DNA of 64,000 bases from Winogradskyella eckloniae (GCF_013249045.1 NZ_JABRWP010000003.1:248001-312000); one strand, 5' to 3'; shown: positions 1-9,131, counted from the first letter of the stretch. Made by a program: numbers and translations. The notes: generated by a model not told the origin, from the sequence alone.

Positions 1-2826
1 CTTGTCTTTTTTAAGGTCAAAATAAGTAACACCTTCAATAATTGTCTTTTCAGCTTTGGCATATACAGATAATGGATGGTCTGTCCATAAGACTACATCA
101 GCATCTTTTCCAACTTTTAAACTTCCCACACGATTATCTAAATGTAAAAGTTTCGCCGGATTCAAAGTCACAAATTTCCAAGCCTCTTCTTCACTAATAC
201 CACCATATTTTACTGATTTAGCAGCTTCTTGGTTGAGTCGTCTAGACATTTCAGCATCATCAGAATTTATAGCCACAGTAACACCTGCATTGTGCATAAT
301 TGCTGCATTGTACGGAATGGCATCATTTACTTCGTATTTATAAGCCCACCAATCGCTAAAAGTAGAACCACCAACACCATGGTCTTTCATTTTATCGGCT
401 ACTTTGTAACCTTCAAGAATATGCGTAAAGGTGTTAATTTTAAAGTCGAATTGTTCTGCCACCTTCATTAACATATTTATTTCACTTTGCACATAAGAAT
501 GACACGAAATAAAGCGTTCGCTATTTAAAATTTCGGCCAATGTTTCCATTTCAATATCCTTTCGGTATGGTTTGCCACTTTTCTTTAAATCATCATAAGC
601 TTTGGCTCTAGTAAAGTAATCGATGAATACTTGCTCAACACCCATACGAGATTGTGGGAAACGCGAATTTCTTCGCATACGCGATTGTTTTACGTTTTCT
701 CCTAAAGCGAATTTTATAAACTTTGGCGAATTATCATAGATTAAGTTTTCAGCAGATTCGCCCCATTTCAATTTTATAATAGCAGAACGTCCACCAATAG
801 GATTTGCCGAACCATGTAAAATTTGAATCGAAGTAACACCACCTGCTAAATTTCTATAAATTTCAATGGATTCATCATCTAAAACATCTTCAATAGTTAC
901 TTCTGCAGAAGAATTCTGTCCGCCTTCATTTATAGATGACGCTGCAATATGCGAATGTTCATCTATAATTCCAGCAGTAATGTGTTTACCAGTAGCATCA
1001 ATGACTTTCGCTTTTTTGCTTGAAAGATTTTTGCCAATTTTAGAAATTTTTCCATCTTTTATTAAAACGTCTGTGTTCTCTAAAACACCTTCCTTTTCAT
1101 TTGTCCAAACGGTGGCGTTTTTAAATAATAAAGTTTCAGATTTAGGTTTTTCTTCAAAACCATAGGCTAAATTAGGATACGAAATAGGACTCATAAAAGG
1201 GGTTTCCTTTACAACGTCATGTCGCTTTTTTCCATCTTTTTTATCTTCCTTTTGTTTTGCTTTTATAGCATTGAAAGGCATTTCATTACCATTAGGTAGT
1301 ATGGCTTTTCCGTTCAAAGAATTATGATTTGCAGCGTTAGCAACAATTCTAATAAATTCATGTTTTGTGCTGTCTGCTGTTTTAAATGTTAAGGTTGCCC
1401 AATCATTTTTATAACTCATTTTAGTCCCTAATTCCTTGTCGTCATTTTTAATTTTAGCCTTAGGTTTACTAGTACTACCAGAGATATTTAATTCGTAATC
1501 CGAACCATTAATTTTGAAAGTATAATCGCCATCAATATCTGTTTTGCTCATATCAGAAATTACATTAGCAGTACCTTGAACCCAATTTTCGTATAGTTTG
1601 GTTTTCTTTTCAAAAATATCGCCATCTGTAATTAAAAAGTTAGCGTAGCTACCGGTTTTTAAAGTCCCTAAAACATCTGATTTTCCTAATAATGAAGCTG
1701 GAACCGTCGTTAGAGCCTCTAGTGCTTTTTGCTTAGAAAGTCCCATTTCTATGGCTTTCATTAGGTTGGTTTTAAATGACTTTTTAGATTTTAAACCATG
1801 CGTTGTAAACGTGAAATTGATACCGTTTTCTGCTAATAACCTCGGATTGTGTGGTTCTTGATTCCAAGAACGCATATCGCTTAAAGACAAGGTGTTTGCT
1901 AAGAAAGGGTCTTCAACGTCATAAGCCAATTGAAAATCTAAGGGTAGAATGATGGTTGCATTTGTTGCTTTAACTTCGCTAATACGTTCGTACTCGTCGC
2001 CACCACCTAAAATGGTGTATTGTATATTGTAAGCATCGCCAACTTTATCGGCACGCAAAAGATTCATTCTGCTGCCAGCTTCAAAAATCTGCAATAAATT
2101 CTTGTTTTTATTTAAGGCTTCTAAGGATAAATCTTTAGTATCAATATGGCCTGCGGCATACCAATCGGCATCAAGATACATTTGTCTTAATAAGGCCATG
2201 CTTCCCATAATTGAAGATGGATAAGACTGATTAGATTTGGCACTTTTACTAAATGAAAAATGCTGAGACGTTCTGCTATCCATAATACGCATGGCATTAT
2301 CTGCATTGTTATTTAATGCAATTAAAGCACCAGTTCCGCGCACAACACCATCAGGAAAATGCGTGTTTACGGTTCCGAAACCTAAATTTAGTAATTCTGT
2401 AGCAGACTTTTCATCGTACTTAAAAGTTGTCATGACATCTTGTTCTGGCATCACGTGGTCGTTCCAGTAAAAACCGCTTCGGCTAGGTCCATATTGAGAT
2501 TCTCCTCGTTGTCTTTTTGGTTTTTCTACACCAAATGTGGTATATAAATCAATAAAAGAAGGATAAATAGTTTTACCAGAGAGGTCAATGGTTGTGGTGT
2601 TCTTCGGAATTGCAACCGATTGACCAACGCTGACCACTTTTCCATCTTTAATAAGAAGTGTGGCATTGTCTATCACTTCGGTTGGCGACACATGTATCGT
2701 TGCATTTGTAAATGCTGTGTAATTAGTGTTATTTGCTATGACACCAGAATTACTAGGAAAGTAATCTTGAGCAAATAATGAAAAACTGCACATCAGTACG
2801 AGCAGTCGTAAGTAATGTTTTAACAT
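1..2826 (-). CDS. Exported two-domain amidohydrolase family protein (3' end outside window)
   Basis: The frame runs from an ATG at 2826 off the left edge, so 942 codons are visible and the C-terminus is missing. It begins with a Sec signal peptide ending in SLFAQ, so the product is exported. Two metal-dependent amidohydrolase-like units follow in tandem. The N-terminal unit (about residues 35-430) has the beta-sandwich start (NATIHVSP, NATLLIKDGK) but reads IYPSFIDLYTTFG where an HxH metal site is expected. The C-terminal unit (about 570 onward) has IIDEHSH with H624 and H626, and VAINSDD near the visible end, so it is likely the active one. Such proteins are annotated as imidazolonepropionase- or prolidase-like amidohydrolases; the substrate is unknown. 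A second amidohydrolase gene often lies next to such genes, but that side is outside the window. Confidence 0.85.
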   Translation of the reverse strand, partial: MLKHYLRLLVLMCSFSLFAQDYFPSNSGVIANNTNYTAFTNATIHVSPTEVIDNATLLIKDGKVVSVGQSVAIPKNTTTIDLSGKTIYPSFIDLYTTFGVEKPKRQRGESQYGPSRSGFYWNDHVMPEQDVMTTFKYDEKSATELLNLGFGTVNTHFPDGVVRGTGALIALNNNADNAMRIMDSRTSQHFSFSKSAKSNQSYPSSIMGSMALLRQMYLDADWYAAGHIDTKDLSLEALNKNKNLLQIFEAGSRMNLLRADKVGDAYNIQYTILGGGDEYERISEVKATNATIILPLDFQLAYDVEDPFLANTLSLSDMRSWNQEPHNPRLLAENGINFTFTTHGLKSKKSFKTNLMKAIEMGLSKQKALEALTTVPASLLGKSDVLGTLKTGSYANFLITDGDIFEKKTKLYENWVQGTANVISDMSKTDIDGDYTFKINGSDYELNISGSTSKPKAKIKNDDKELGTKMSYKNDWATLTFKTADSTKHEFIRIVANAANHNSLNGKAILPNGNEMPFNAIKAKQKEDKKDGKKRHDVVKETPFMSPISYPNLAYGFEEKPKSETLLFKNATVWTNEKEGVLENTDVLIKDGKISKIGKNLSSKKAKVIDATGKHITAGIIDEHSHIAASSINEGGQNSSAEVTIEDVLDDESIEIYRNLAGGVTSIQILHGSANPIGGRSAIIKLKWGESAENLIYDNSPKFIKFALGENVKQSRMRRNSRFPQSRMGVEQVFIDYFTRAKAYDDLKKSGKPYRKDIEMETLAEILNSERFISCHSYVQSEINMLMKVAEQFDFKINTFTHILEGYKVADKMKDHGVGGSTFSDWWAYKYEVNDAIPYNAAIMHNAGVTVAINSDDAEMSRRLNQEAAKSVKYGGISEEEAWKFVTLNPAKLLHLDNRVGSLKVGKDADVVLWTDHPLSVYAKAEKTIIEGVTYFDLKKDK

Positions 2827-2973
2827 AAAATATATGGGTTGGTTTAATGATTTTAAAGATAGGAATTTAAGTTTGAAGATGAATTATAAAATGATTGATT
2901 TAACTTTTATTACGCACTTTATGCCATGCTGAGTGTGGTGTATGTAAAGCAATAATACTTTTTGTGTTTGAAT

Positions 2974-2996
2974 GAGGTTTCGACTGCGCTCAACCT
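2974..2996. repeat. Short flavobacterial intergenic repeat, TCGACTGCGCTCAACC type
   Basis: The gap between the amidohydrolase and DUF3810 genes contains GAGGTTTCGACTGCGCTC followed by AACCT, with outer arms AGGTT/AACCT. This resembles a short dispersed repeat I know from flavobacterial intergenic regions. No gene is seen in this 185-base gap. Other copies would have to be found elsewhere in the genome. Confidence 0.45.
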
Positions 2997-3011
2997 TACC
3001 TTTTAGAAGTG

Positions 3012-4079
3012 TTACAAAGTTTTGTCCTCATAATAATTAACCAAAAGGGCAACGACGTAGCTATAGCTTTTCATACCAGCAGATTGGTTGTTGGCTTTAA
3101 GGAAATTGTCAAAGGTTTTTTCAAAAATGGGCTCAATTGGGTTTTTATAAGCGTTCCAGAAGTCCTGATTTTCTTGATAATTTTTCAAGATACCTTTGTT
3201 TAAGGTTGGTAATATGGTTTCATAGCGTTCTGGTTCTCGTTTGTAAACTTCAGCTAAACAGTAACGCAAGGCAAACGTATAACCAGAATATTTAAAATAA
3301 GTGTCTTTATTATGAATGGCAGCTAAACTGCCAATAAAGTTAGCTTCATTTTCGGCGGCATAACCTAATTGATGTGCAGCCTCGTGACAGGATGTCGTTG
3401 GGAATTTATAGGTTGGAATTAAACCATTTACTTGAGCTTCATTGGTAAACGGATTGATGTAACCCGAAAATCCCATGTACGTTAACGCCAAACTGTAAAT
3501 AGATTTTTTAATGCTTTTTGGATGGTATTCTAAATGCGGATATTCTTCAGATAAGGGTTGATAACCATCTTTAACCATAGCTATAACCTCTGTTTTTGAA
3601 TATGGTAATTCAACTTTTATAGTGTCGTTTTTTGCAAGTTGAATTTGAAGTGAATTAGATTTTGTAATTAAGCGTTCTGTAAATGTGATGAGTTGCTCTG
3701 TGGTATATTCTGCTTCAAGATTTAAAGACTTGTACAATGGCTGTCTGTAATAATTGAAAGCCCAAAGCATATGAAATGCAAAATAGGCGAGTGATAAGGT
3801 GGCACCAATATCTAATAACCAATTTTTAGTGTCTTTTACAATACGTTTTCTACTGACAATTAGCCATCTTATTAGATAAATGCTAGCTAAAGTGTAAAAT
3901 ATATCGCCTATAGAAATTGGTAGCCAGCCGAAAACATAACGCGATAGTTTAGATAAAAACTGATAAATTCCATTGCTGTAAAATTGTTCTACAAATTCAG
4001 GAAAATGCTTTAATTGAGATAAAATCAGCAACTGAATTCCGAAGAAAATAACAAGGATTAGTTTTTTGTTTTTGCGCAT
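3012..4079 (-). CDS. DUF3810 family membrane protein with zinc-protease-like HEAAH motif
   Basis: A 355-residue protein with three hydrophobic segments in the first 120 residues (about 8-25, 50-70 and 85-110), then a long soluble region. It resembles the DUF3810 family of Bacteroidota. The conserved centre reads TTSCHEAAHQLGYAAENEANF: HEAAH fits HExxH, and the downstream ENEANF supplies a possible third ligand, so a membrane-anchored zinc metallopeptidase is a reasonable inference, though no activity is known to me. The upstream gene at 4431 is on the same strand 100 bases away. A TAAATTTG box at 4091-4084 lies so close that transcription would start on the start codon, so I do not rely on it. 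Confidence 0.8.
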   Translation of the reverse strand: MRKNKKLILVIFFGIQLLILSQLKHFPEFVEQFYSNGIYQFLSKLSRYVFGWLPISIGDIFYTLASIYLIRWLIVSRKRIVKDTKNWLLDIGATLSLAYFAFHMLWAFNYYRQPLYKSLNLEAEYTTEQLITFTERLITKSNSLQIQLAKNDTIKVELPYSKTEVIAMVKDGYQPLSEEYPHLEYHPKSIKKSIYSLALTYMGFSGYINPFTNEAQVNGLIPTYKFPTTSCHEAAHQLGYAAENEANFIGSLAAIHNKDTYFKYSGYTFALRYCLAEVYKREPERYETILPTLNKGILKNYQENQDFWNAYKNPIEPIFEKTFDNFLKANNQSAGMKSYSYVVALLVNYYEDKTL

Positions 4080-4095
4080 GTTTCAAATTTAGGGA

Positions 4096-4165
4096 AAAGT
4101 TGGAAGCTTGGGAAGTTTGAAAGTTGCAAAGTTTCAAAGATGCAAAGTTGCGATAAGGTAAAGTA
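4096..4165. repeat. Degenerate GTTGCAAAGTTTCAAAG tract
   Basis: The spacer between the small membrane protein and the DUF3810 gene holds iterated near-copies of AAGTTTGAAAGTTGCAAAG and AGTTTCAAAGATGCAAAG. This low-complexity pattern resembles intergenic tracts in flavobacterial genomes. No open frame or terminator is visible in it. Confidence 0.4.
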
Positions 4166-4179
4166 GAAAAGTTTTTGAT

Positions 4180-4431
4180 TTATTCTTTTTCTTTAATTCT
4201 TTCTTTGATTAATAAGAAACTCAAGATTAAAATAGTACTAATACTAACGAAAAGTAATCCATATTTGAATAACCCTGTTATAAAAAATGTTCCAAACCCC
4301 TTATAACGATTATTATTTGCGTATTTAACAAGTTGCGGTATGATGTTAGAATGTTCTAGAAAGAAACAACCGACAATACATATTACGCTAATTATATAAT
4401 ATTTTAGAATTTTCAGGTTCCGTTTTGTCAT
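4180..4431 (-). CDS. Small two-helix membrane protein, function unknown
   Basis: An 83-residue protein with two hydrophobic stretches (about 8-27 and 50-73) separated by a basic, Asn-rich loop, and a charged C-terminus (LIKERIKEKE). I recognise no family. It lies between the DUF3810 gene (same strand, 100 bases downstream) and divergent pepD. The clean start and basic N-terminus (MTKRNLKILK) support a real coding gene, but there is no functional clue. Confidence 0.55.
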   Translation of the reverse strand: MTKRNLKILKYYIISVICIVGCFFLEHSNIIPQLVKYANNNRYKGFGTFFITGLFKYGLLFVSISTILILSFLLIKERIKEKE

Positions 4432-4524
4432 TACTTATTTGTCCTATGCGTGTTATGTCTTAATGATATATTAGTAAAGTTAAATCATTATTGGTTATCC
4501 CAATAAAGACTGCTTCATATTTTG

Positions 4525-4532
4525 TAAATTTG
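4525..4532 (+). promoter_or_regulatory. -7 box TAAATTTG upstream of pepD
   Basis: TAAATTTG fits the Bacteroidota TAnnTTTG -7 consensus and lies 56 bases before the chosen pepD start. No good TTG -33 element sits about 19 bases upstream, so only the -7 part is supported. Confidence 0.45.
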
Positions 4533-4588
4533 CACAACTAAAAAATGAATTATTAACTTAAAAGATATCCACTTTTGTGGACCATACT

Positions 4589-6052
4589 ATGAGTTCAGAA
4601 ATAAGAAACTTAGAGCCCAAACAACTTTGGAATAAATTCGCAGATTTAAACGCTGTACCACGACCTTCTAAAAAAGAAGAACGTGTGATTCAGTTTATAA
4701 AAGATTTTGGAAATAATCTTGGTCTAGAAACTATTGAAGACGAAGTCGGTAATGTTATTATCCGCAAACCTGCAACGGCTGGTATGGAAGACAGAAAGCC
4801 TATTGTAATGCAAAGTCATTTAGATATGGTGCACCAAAAAAATAACGATACTGTTTTCGATTTTGATACGCAAGGAATTGAGATGTTTGTAGAAGGCGAT
4901 TGGGTAAAAGCAAAAGGAACCACACTTGGTGCAGATAATGGCTTAGGTGTTGCCACTATTATGGCAATTTTAGAAAGTGATGCTATTGCGCATCCTGCAT
5001 TGGAAGCATTATTTACAATTGACGAAGAAACCGGAATGACAGGTGCGCAAGGTTTAAAAGGTGGTTTGCTTAAAGGCGAGATTCTTTTAAATTTAGATAC
5101 CGAAGAAGATGATGAGATTGGCGTAGGTTGCGCAGGAGGTGTAGATGTGACAGCAACAAGAGAATACAAAGAAGAAGAAACACCAGAATTTAAAATTGGT
5201 TATACGATTACTGTTAAAGGATTGCAAGGCGGACACTCAGGTATGCAAATCCATGAAGGTTTAGGAAATGCCAATAAATTAATGAACCGTCTATTATTTG
5301 ATGGTTTTGAAAACTTCGGATTACGAATTTCTGAAATTGATGGTGGAAGTTTACGAAATGCTATTCCAAGAGAAAGTAATGCTATTGTTGCCATAGACGC
5401 TGTACATGAAGCTGCTTTTGAAGCTGAAATGAAAGATTTTGCTGATTTGCTTAAAGTAGAATTTAAAACCATGGAACCAGATTTAGAAATTATAGTTTCT
5501 AAAACAGAACTGCCTGAAAAAATTATGGATTTAGGTGTTCAAGAAGGTTTAACCAGAGCATTGTATGCTGCACACAATGGTGTTTACAGAATGAGTCCAG
5601 ATATTGAAGGCTTAGTAGAAACTTCTAATAACATCGCCAGAGTTATTGTAAAAGATGGCGCGATTAAAATTGGTTGTTTAACGCGTAGTTCTGTAGACAG
5701 TACAAAAGACGATTTAGCAAATACCTTGCGTGCTACTTTTGAGTTAACAGGTTGCGAAGTAGAATTTTCTGGCGATTATCCTGGTTGGGCACCAAATATG
5801 GATTCTGATATTTTAAAAGTTATGGTTCCTATCTACGAGCGTTTAAACAATGGAGAAAAGCCTCATGTTGCAGCTTGTCACGCAGGACTAGAATGTGGAA
5901 TTCTAGGAACTAATTACCCAAACATGGATATGATTAGCTTTGGGCCAAATATTAAAGGCGCACACTCACCTGACGAGCGTGCTCAGATTTCTTCGGCTCA
6001 GAAGTATTGGGAGTTTGTATTAGAGATTTTAAAGCATATTCCGAAAGCTTAA
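4589..6052 (+). CDS. pepD: Aminoacyl-histidine dipeptidase (peptidase family M20C)
   Basis: A 487-residue cytosolic metallopeptidase that cleaves Xaa-His dipeptides such as carnosine. Di-zinc M20 motifs are in order: QSHLDMV near residue 78, TLGADNG near 112, and DEETGMTG near 143, where the first Glu is the catalytic base. The lid/dimerisation domain GGHSGMQI follows near 215, and HAGLECGI and GAHSPDE near the C-terminus give the last ligands. Length matches PepD (about 485). I chose ATG 4589 (MSSEIRNLEP) because the frame extends only to a GTG at 4577, which would add four residues. It is convergent with the PPIase operon, with a shared terminator between them. Confidence 0.95.
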   Translation: MSSEIRNLEPKQLWNKFADLNAVPRPSKKEERVIQFIKDFGNNLGLETIEDEVGNVIIRKPATAGMEDRKPIVMQSHLDMVHQKNNDTVFDFDTQGIEMFVEGDWVKAKGTTLGADNGLGVATIMAILESDAIAHPALEALFTIDEETGMTGAQGLKGGLLKGEILLNLDTEEDDEIGVGCAGGVDVTATREYKEEETPEFKIGYTITVKGLQGGHSGMQIHEGLGNANKLMNRLLFDGFENFGLRISEIDGGSLRNAIPRESNAIVAIDAVHEAAFEAEMKDFADLLKVEFKTMEPDLEIIVSKTELPEKIMDLGVQEGLTRALYAAHNGVYRMSPDIEGLVETSNNIARVIVKDGAIKIGCLTRSSVDSTKDDLANTLRATFELTGCEVEFSGDYPGWAPNMDSDILKVMVPIYERLNNGEKPHVAACHAGLECGILGTNYPNMDMISFGPNIKGAHSPDERAQISSAQKYWEFVLEILKHIPKA

Positions 6053-6065
6053 TTTAATAATCCTG

Positions 6066-6120
6066 CAAGGTTTCCAAAACCTTGTCGATATTATGGTAAG
6101 GATGAAAAAACCTGACAGGT
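6066..6120. repeat. Degenerate CAAGGTTT/AAACCTTG and CCTGACAGGT repeat
   Basis: Between pepD and the terminator lie CAAGGTTT-CC-AAAACCTTG (6066-6084) and CCTGACAGGT (6111-6120). These look like remnants of the palindromic AGGTTTTnAAAACCT and CCTGACAGG repeats that occur in flavobacterial intergenic DNA. No coding potential is seen. Confidence 0.45.
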
Positions 6121-6136
6121 CTCAATTAACTGAAAT

Positions 6137-6175
6137 AAAAAAGCAACTACTAAGGTTATAGTAGTTGCTTTTTTT
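6137..6175. terminator. Bidirectional intrinsic terminator between pepD and the PPIase gene
   Basis: A 12-bp perfect stem AAGCAACTACTA / TAGTAGTTGCTT (6141-6152 and 6159-6170) with a 6-base loop, an A-run on its left and a T-run on its right, so it can work for both convergent genes. Confidence 0.85.
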
Positions 6176-6197
6176 AATTTATAATCTGAGTATAAAA

Positions 6198-7358
6198 CTA
6201 TTCTTTAATACTTGCTAATTCAATATCGAAAATTAGGTTAGCACTAGGTGGAATTACAGGAGGATTTCCTCGTTCTCCGTAACCTAAATAATAAGGTATA
6301 AATACTCTTGCTTTATCGCCAATTTTCATATTAAGCATAGCTTCTCTAAAACCAGCGATTAAACCAGCCGTTTTATTGTAAGGCATATCAAAAGAGGTGT
6401 AACGACCAGCATTGTCAGCACGCTCATCATATTTCCCATGCTTTTCAGCAACATCTTTCCAAGTTGTCCAAAATAACTCACCGTTTTCTAAGAAACCAGC
6501 ACATTCAATATTTACACGATCTGTAGATTCTGGTGTAACACCATCACTTTCGTGTGTGAAAATCATGGCCATACCAGTTGGTGATTCAATTTTTCTACCT
6601 TTTAAGTTCTCGTTCTTCTTTAAGAAAGCAATTTGCGCTTGTTTTGCTAATTCTTCAGCTTGCTTTTTGTATTCTTCTCTAAGTTGAGCTTGCTTTTCTT
6701 TTATTTTAGGTAATTCTTCCGTAAAAACTTTAGGCGCATCAAATGATTTTGCCTCAGCACCTTTCCTAATAATATTTAGTTTTGTTATCACAACATCTTC
6801 AACAGGCTTATGGTTTCTAGTTCTTGGGTCAATTACTTTGACATTAGAAATAGAATCTTGTATTTCAATACCCATAACTAGTTCTCCAAATACGGCATGT
6901 TTGTTATCTAACCTTGGATCTGGTCTTTCCATTATAAAAAATTGACTTCCATTACCATTTGGTCCACCATTAGCCATAGATAAGATGCCTGGTTTATCAT
7001 GTTTTAAATCTGGATGAAATTCGTCATCAAATTTATAACCAGGATCACCCATTCCAGAAGCTGTTGGGTCTCCACCTTGAATCATAAAATTATCTATTAC
7101 TCTATGAAAAGTTGTACCATCATAATATGGTTTTCCTTTATACTCATCTTTTGCTAAAGGATGATTTCCTTCTGCTAGTGCAACAAAGTTGGCAACTGTA
7201 GCAGGCGTTTTTTTGTAATATAATTTGGCAACCATTGTACCTTTTGTGGTTACAAATTCTGCATAAAGTCCATCGTCTAAATTAGGATATTGTACTTGGC
7301 AAGAAATGTTTGCAAATAATAATAGTACAACAATAGCTGTAAGCGTTTTTTTAATCAT
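6198..7358 (-). CDS. Dual cyclophilin-FKBP peptidyl-prolyl isomerase, probable lipoprotein
   Basis: A 386-residue fusion of two unrelated prolyl isomerase families. A signal sequence ending at Cys20 (LFANISC) suggests a lipoprotein. The cyclophilin domain (about 30-200) shows FHRVIDNFMIQGGDP and GSQFFIM. A Lys/Glu/Gln-rich predicted coiled-coil linker follows (about 210-255). An FKBP domain (about 270-385) shows GFREAMLNMKIGDKARVFIP and YGERGNPPVIPP. Dual-family immunophilins have been described, including in flavobacteria. The start overlaps the end of gldI by 8 bases, so both are probably translated from one mRNA. The role is inferred as folding of envelope or gliding proteins. Confidence 0.9.
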   Translation of the reverse strand: MIKKTLTAIVVLLLFANISCQVQYPNLDDGLYAEFVTTKGTMVAKLYYKKTPATVANFVALAEGNHPLAKDEYKGKPYYDGTTFHRVIDNFMIQGGDPTASGMGDPGYKFDDEFHPDLKHDKPGILSMANGGPNGNGSQFFIMERPDPRLDNKHAVFGELVMGIEIQDSISNVKVIDPRTRNHKPVEDVVITKLNIIRKGAEAKSFDAPKVFTEELPKIKEKQAQLREEYKKQAEELAKQAQIAFLKKNENLKGRKIESPTGMAMIFTHESDGVTPESTDRVNIECAGFLENGELFWTTWKDVAEKHGKYDERADNAGRYTSFDMPYNKTAGLIAGFREAMLNMKIGDKARVFIPYYLGYGERGNPPVIPPSANLIFDIELASIKE

Positions 7359-7884
7359 TTGTTTTAATAATTGTGTTTAAAGTTACTTCGCAAATTAAAG
7401 GAATGTTTGTTCCTATTTTATGTTCGTCTCCATAATACCCAAAAGCTTTTTGGGATGGAAAAATAAATGTAGCTGATTCTGTAGGTTTAAGAAGTTTAAG
7501 GCCTTCGCGCAAACCTGTGAACAATTCTTCTTTGTCCATAACATAGGTTTTGTTTGTGTTTGCGTAGATCTCATCGCCTTCGATATTAGAAACATCGTAG
7601 GTAAAATCTATTACGTCTCCAAACTGTGGTTGTACTGTGTCATTTTCTATTTGAGTTGTGTAAGCATACCAAAACCCACTTTTAGAAGCGATATAATTTC
7701 GGTCTGGATTACTATTAATAACATCTTGTATTTGTTTGTGCTCTAACTCGTTTAGTTTTTTGTTTCGTTCTGCTGAAGCTTTTAAAAATGAACCAGATTG
7801 AACAGATTCTGGTAGTCTTGCTTCTGGAGATTTACAGCCAAAACTGACCATTGCAATGGCGAATAAAATGAGTAGGTTTTTCAT
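7351..7884 (-). CDS. gldI: Gliding motility lipoprotein GldI, FKBP-type prolyl isomerase
   Basis: With start ATG 7884 the product is 177 residues, begins with a lipoprotein signal (VSFGC, Cys17) and has one FKBP domain (about 75-175; FGDVIDFTYDV, GLREGLKLLKPTESATFIFPS, GYYGDEHKIG). Length, lipobox and FKBP domain match GldI, needed for gliding in Flavobacterium johnsoniae and thought to help fold gliding/T9SS components in the periplasm. An earlier in-frame ATG at 7905 would overlap the DHH gene and displace the signal peptide, so I reject it. It lies 10 bases after the DHH phosphoesterase gene and overlaps the PPIase gene by 8. Confidence 0.9.
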   Translation of the reverse strand: MKNLLILFAIAMVSFGCKSPEARLPESVQSGSFLKASAERNKKLNELEHKQIQDVINSNPDRNYIASKSGFWYAYTTQIENDTVQPQFGDVIDFTYDVSNIEGDEIYANTNKTYVMDKEELFTGLREGLKLLKPTESATFIFPSQKAFGYYGDEHKIGTNIPLICEVTLNTIIKTND

Positions 7885-7894
7885 ATTAATTAAT

Positions 7895-8929
7895 TTAAAG
7901 CCCATTTTGGGTTTGGGACAATTCGTTTTTATACTGCGGTAATATACTAATAAATTTGTTTATAGTACTTTCTAAGTCTGTTTCACTGCGTCCACCAGCT
8001 GCATTTGTATGACCTCCTCCATGAAAATGTGCTCTAGAAAATTCATTTACAGAAAACGTGCCTTTACTTCGTAACGATATTTTAATGATATTTTCGTTTT
8101 TGTTTTCAATAAAAATGGCAGCGAAAATGATGCCGTTTAATGATAAGCCATAGTTCACAAAACCTTCAGTATCTCCTTTTTTAAAGTTGTATTCGTCTAA
8201 TTCTGCTTGTGATAACGTTGTATATGCTGTTCTTAATTCTGGTATTACTTTTAGGTTTTGCATGGCTCTTCCTAATAACTGTAAACGGCTGTAACTGTTA
8301 GAATCATAAATATTATTATGAATTTCAGAATGATTAGCGCCTTTTTCAATTAAACTTCCAATAATTTGATGCGTTTTAGTGGTTGTGGCCGGAAACCTAA
8401 AGGATCCTGTATCTGTCATTATGCCTACATAGAGACACGTTGCCATAGTTGCATCTATTTTTTGAGTATCACCAAGCATGTCAATGAAATTATACACCAT
8501 TTCACAAGTTGAAGACATTAAAACATCAGAATACATATATTTTGCATAATCATCTGGTTGCTGGTGATGATCTATCATAACCTTTGTCGCTGACGCAGTT
8601 TCTAACGCAACTGCCATTTGATGACCAGCTCTATGGAATGCATTAAAATCTAAGGTAAAGATTAAGTCTGCTTTTGCAATAAGCGGCATACAAGCGTCTT
8701 GCTGAGTTTCAAATTTTAAAACCGTGTCATCACCTGGTAACCATTTTAAAAAATCAGGATAATCATTGGGAGCAATTACTGTTGCATTGTGATTGTATAA
8801 TTTTAAATAATGATACAAGCCAAGTGTAGAACCCATAGCATCTCCATCTGGATTTCTATGTGGTACAATAACAATGTTCTTAGGTGAACTTAATAGTGTT
8901 TTTAATTCTGAAATCTGCGCTTTTATCAT
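7895..8929 (-). CDS. nrnA: DHH/DHHA1 phosphoesterase, NrnA-like nanoRNase/pAp phosphatase
   Basis: A 344-residue cytosolic protein with DHH motifs in order: HRNPDGDAMGS (about 24-34), DFNAFHR (about 94-100), MIDHHQQPD (about 117-125), and the DHHA1 signature HFHGGGHTNAAGG (about 302-314). NrnA proteins degrade 2-5-nucleotide RNAs and dephosphorylate 3'-phosphoadenosine 5'-phosphate with Mn2+. It heads the operon with gldI and the dual PPIase and is divergent from ndk, a neighbourhood I recall from other gliding flavobacteria. Which activity dominates cannot be read from sequence. Confidence 0.9.
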   Translation of the reverse strand: MIKAQISELKTLLSSPKNIVIVPHRNPDGDAMGSTLGLYHYLKLYNHNATVIAPNDYPDFLKWLPGDDTVLKFETQQDACMPLIAKADLIFTLDFNAFHRAGHQMAVALETASATKVMIDHHQQPDDYAKYMYSDVLMSSTCEMVYNFIDMLGDTQKIDATMATCLYVGIMTDTGSFRFPATTTKTHQIIGSLIEKGANHSEIHNNIYDSNSYSRLQLLGRAMQNLKVIPELRTAYTTLSQAELDEYNFKKGDTEGFVNYGLSLNGIIFAAIFIENKNENIIKISLRSKGTFSVNEFSRAHFHGGGHTNAAGGRSETDLESTINKFISILPQYKNELSQTQNGL

Positions 8930-9079
8930 AGATGGCGAAGATACGTTTTTTTAGATTTTATAACACCGAAATTTTATATTTCAAATGATAAAATTTTATT
9001 AAAATTATGAAGTAATTCCTTGTGAATTCGATTATTATAAAGAGGCTTAATAGTGAAGCTAATTTAATAAGTGTAGGAC

Positions 9080-9109
9080 TTGATTAATTAAAGAAATACA
9101 TTACTTTTG
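9080..9109 (+). promoter_or_regulatory. ndk promoter (TTG-N19-TACTTTTG)
   Basis: TTG at 9080-9082 and TACTTTTG at 9102-9109 are separated by 19 bases, matching the Bacteroidota -33/-7 housekeeping promoter. The -7 box ends 22 bases before the ndk start codon. Confidence 0.75.
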
Positions 9110-9131
9110 CAGCATATTTAAAAAAAGATAC

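Noticed and set aside
4084..4091. TAAATTTG as promoter of the DUF3810 gene
   Set aside because: Transcription would begin on the start codon itself and no -33 element is present; it may be a chance match in AT-rich DNA.
4577..4588. GTG 4577 as the pepD start
   Set aside because: It would add MDHT before a family-typical N-terminus; ATG 4589 is the simpler choice.
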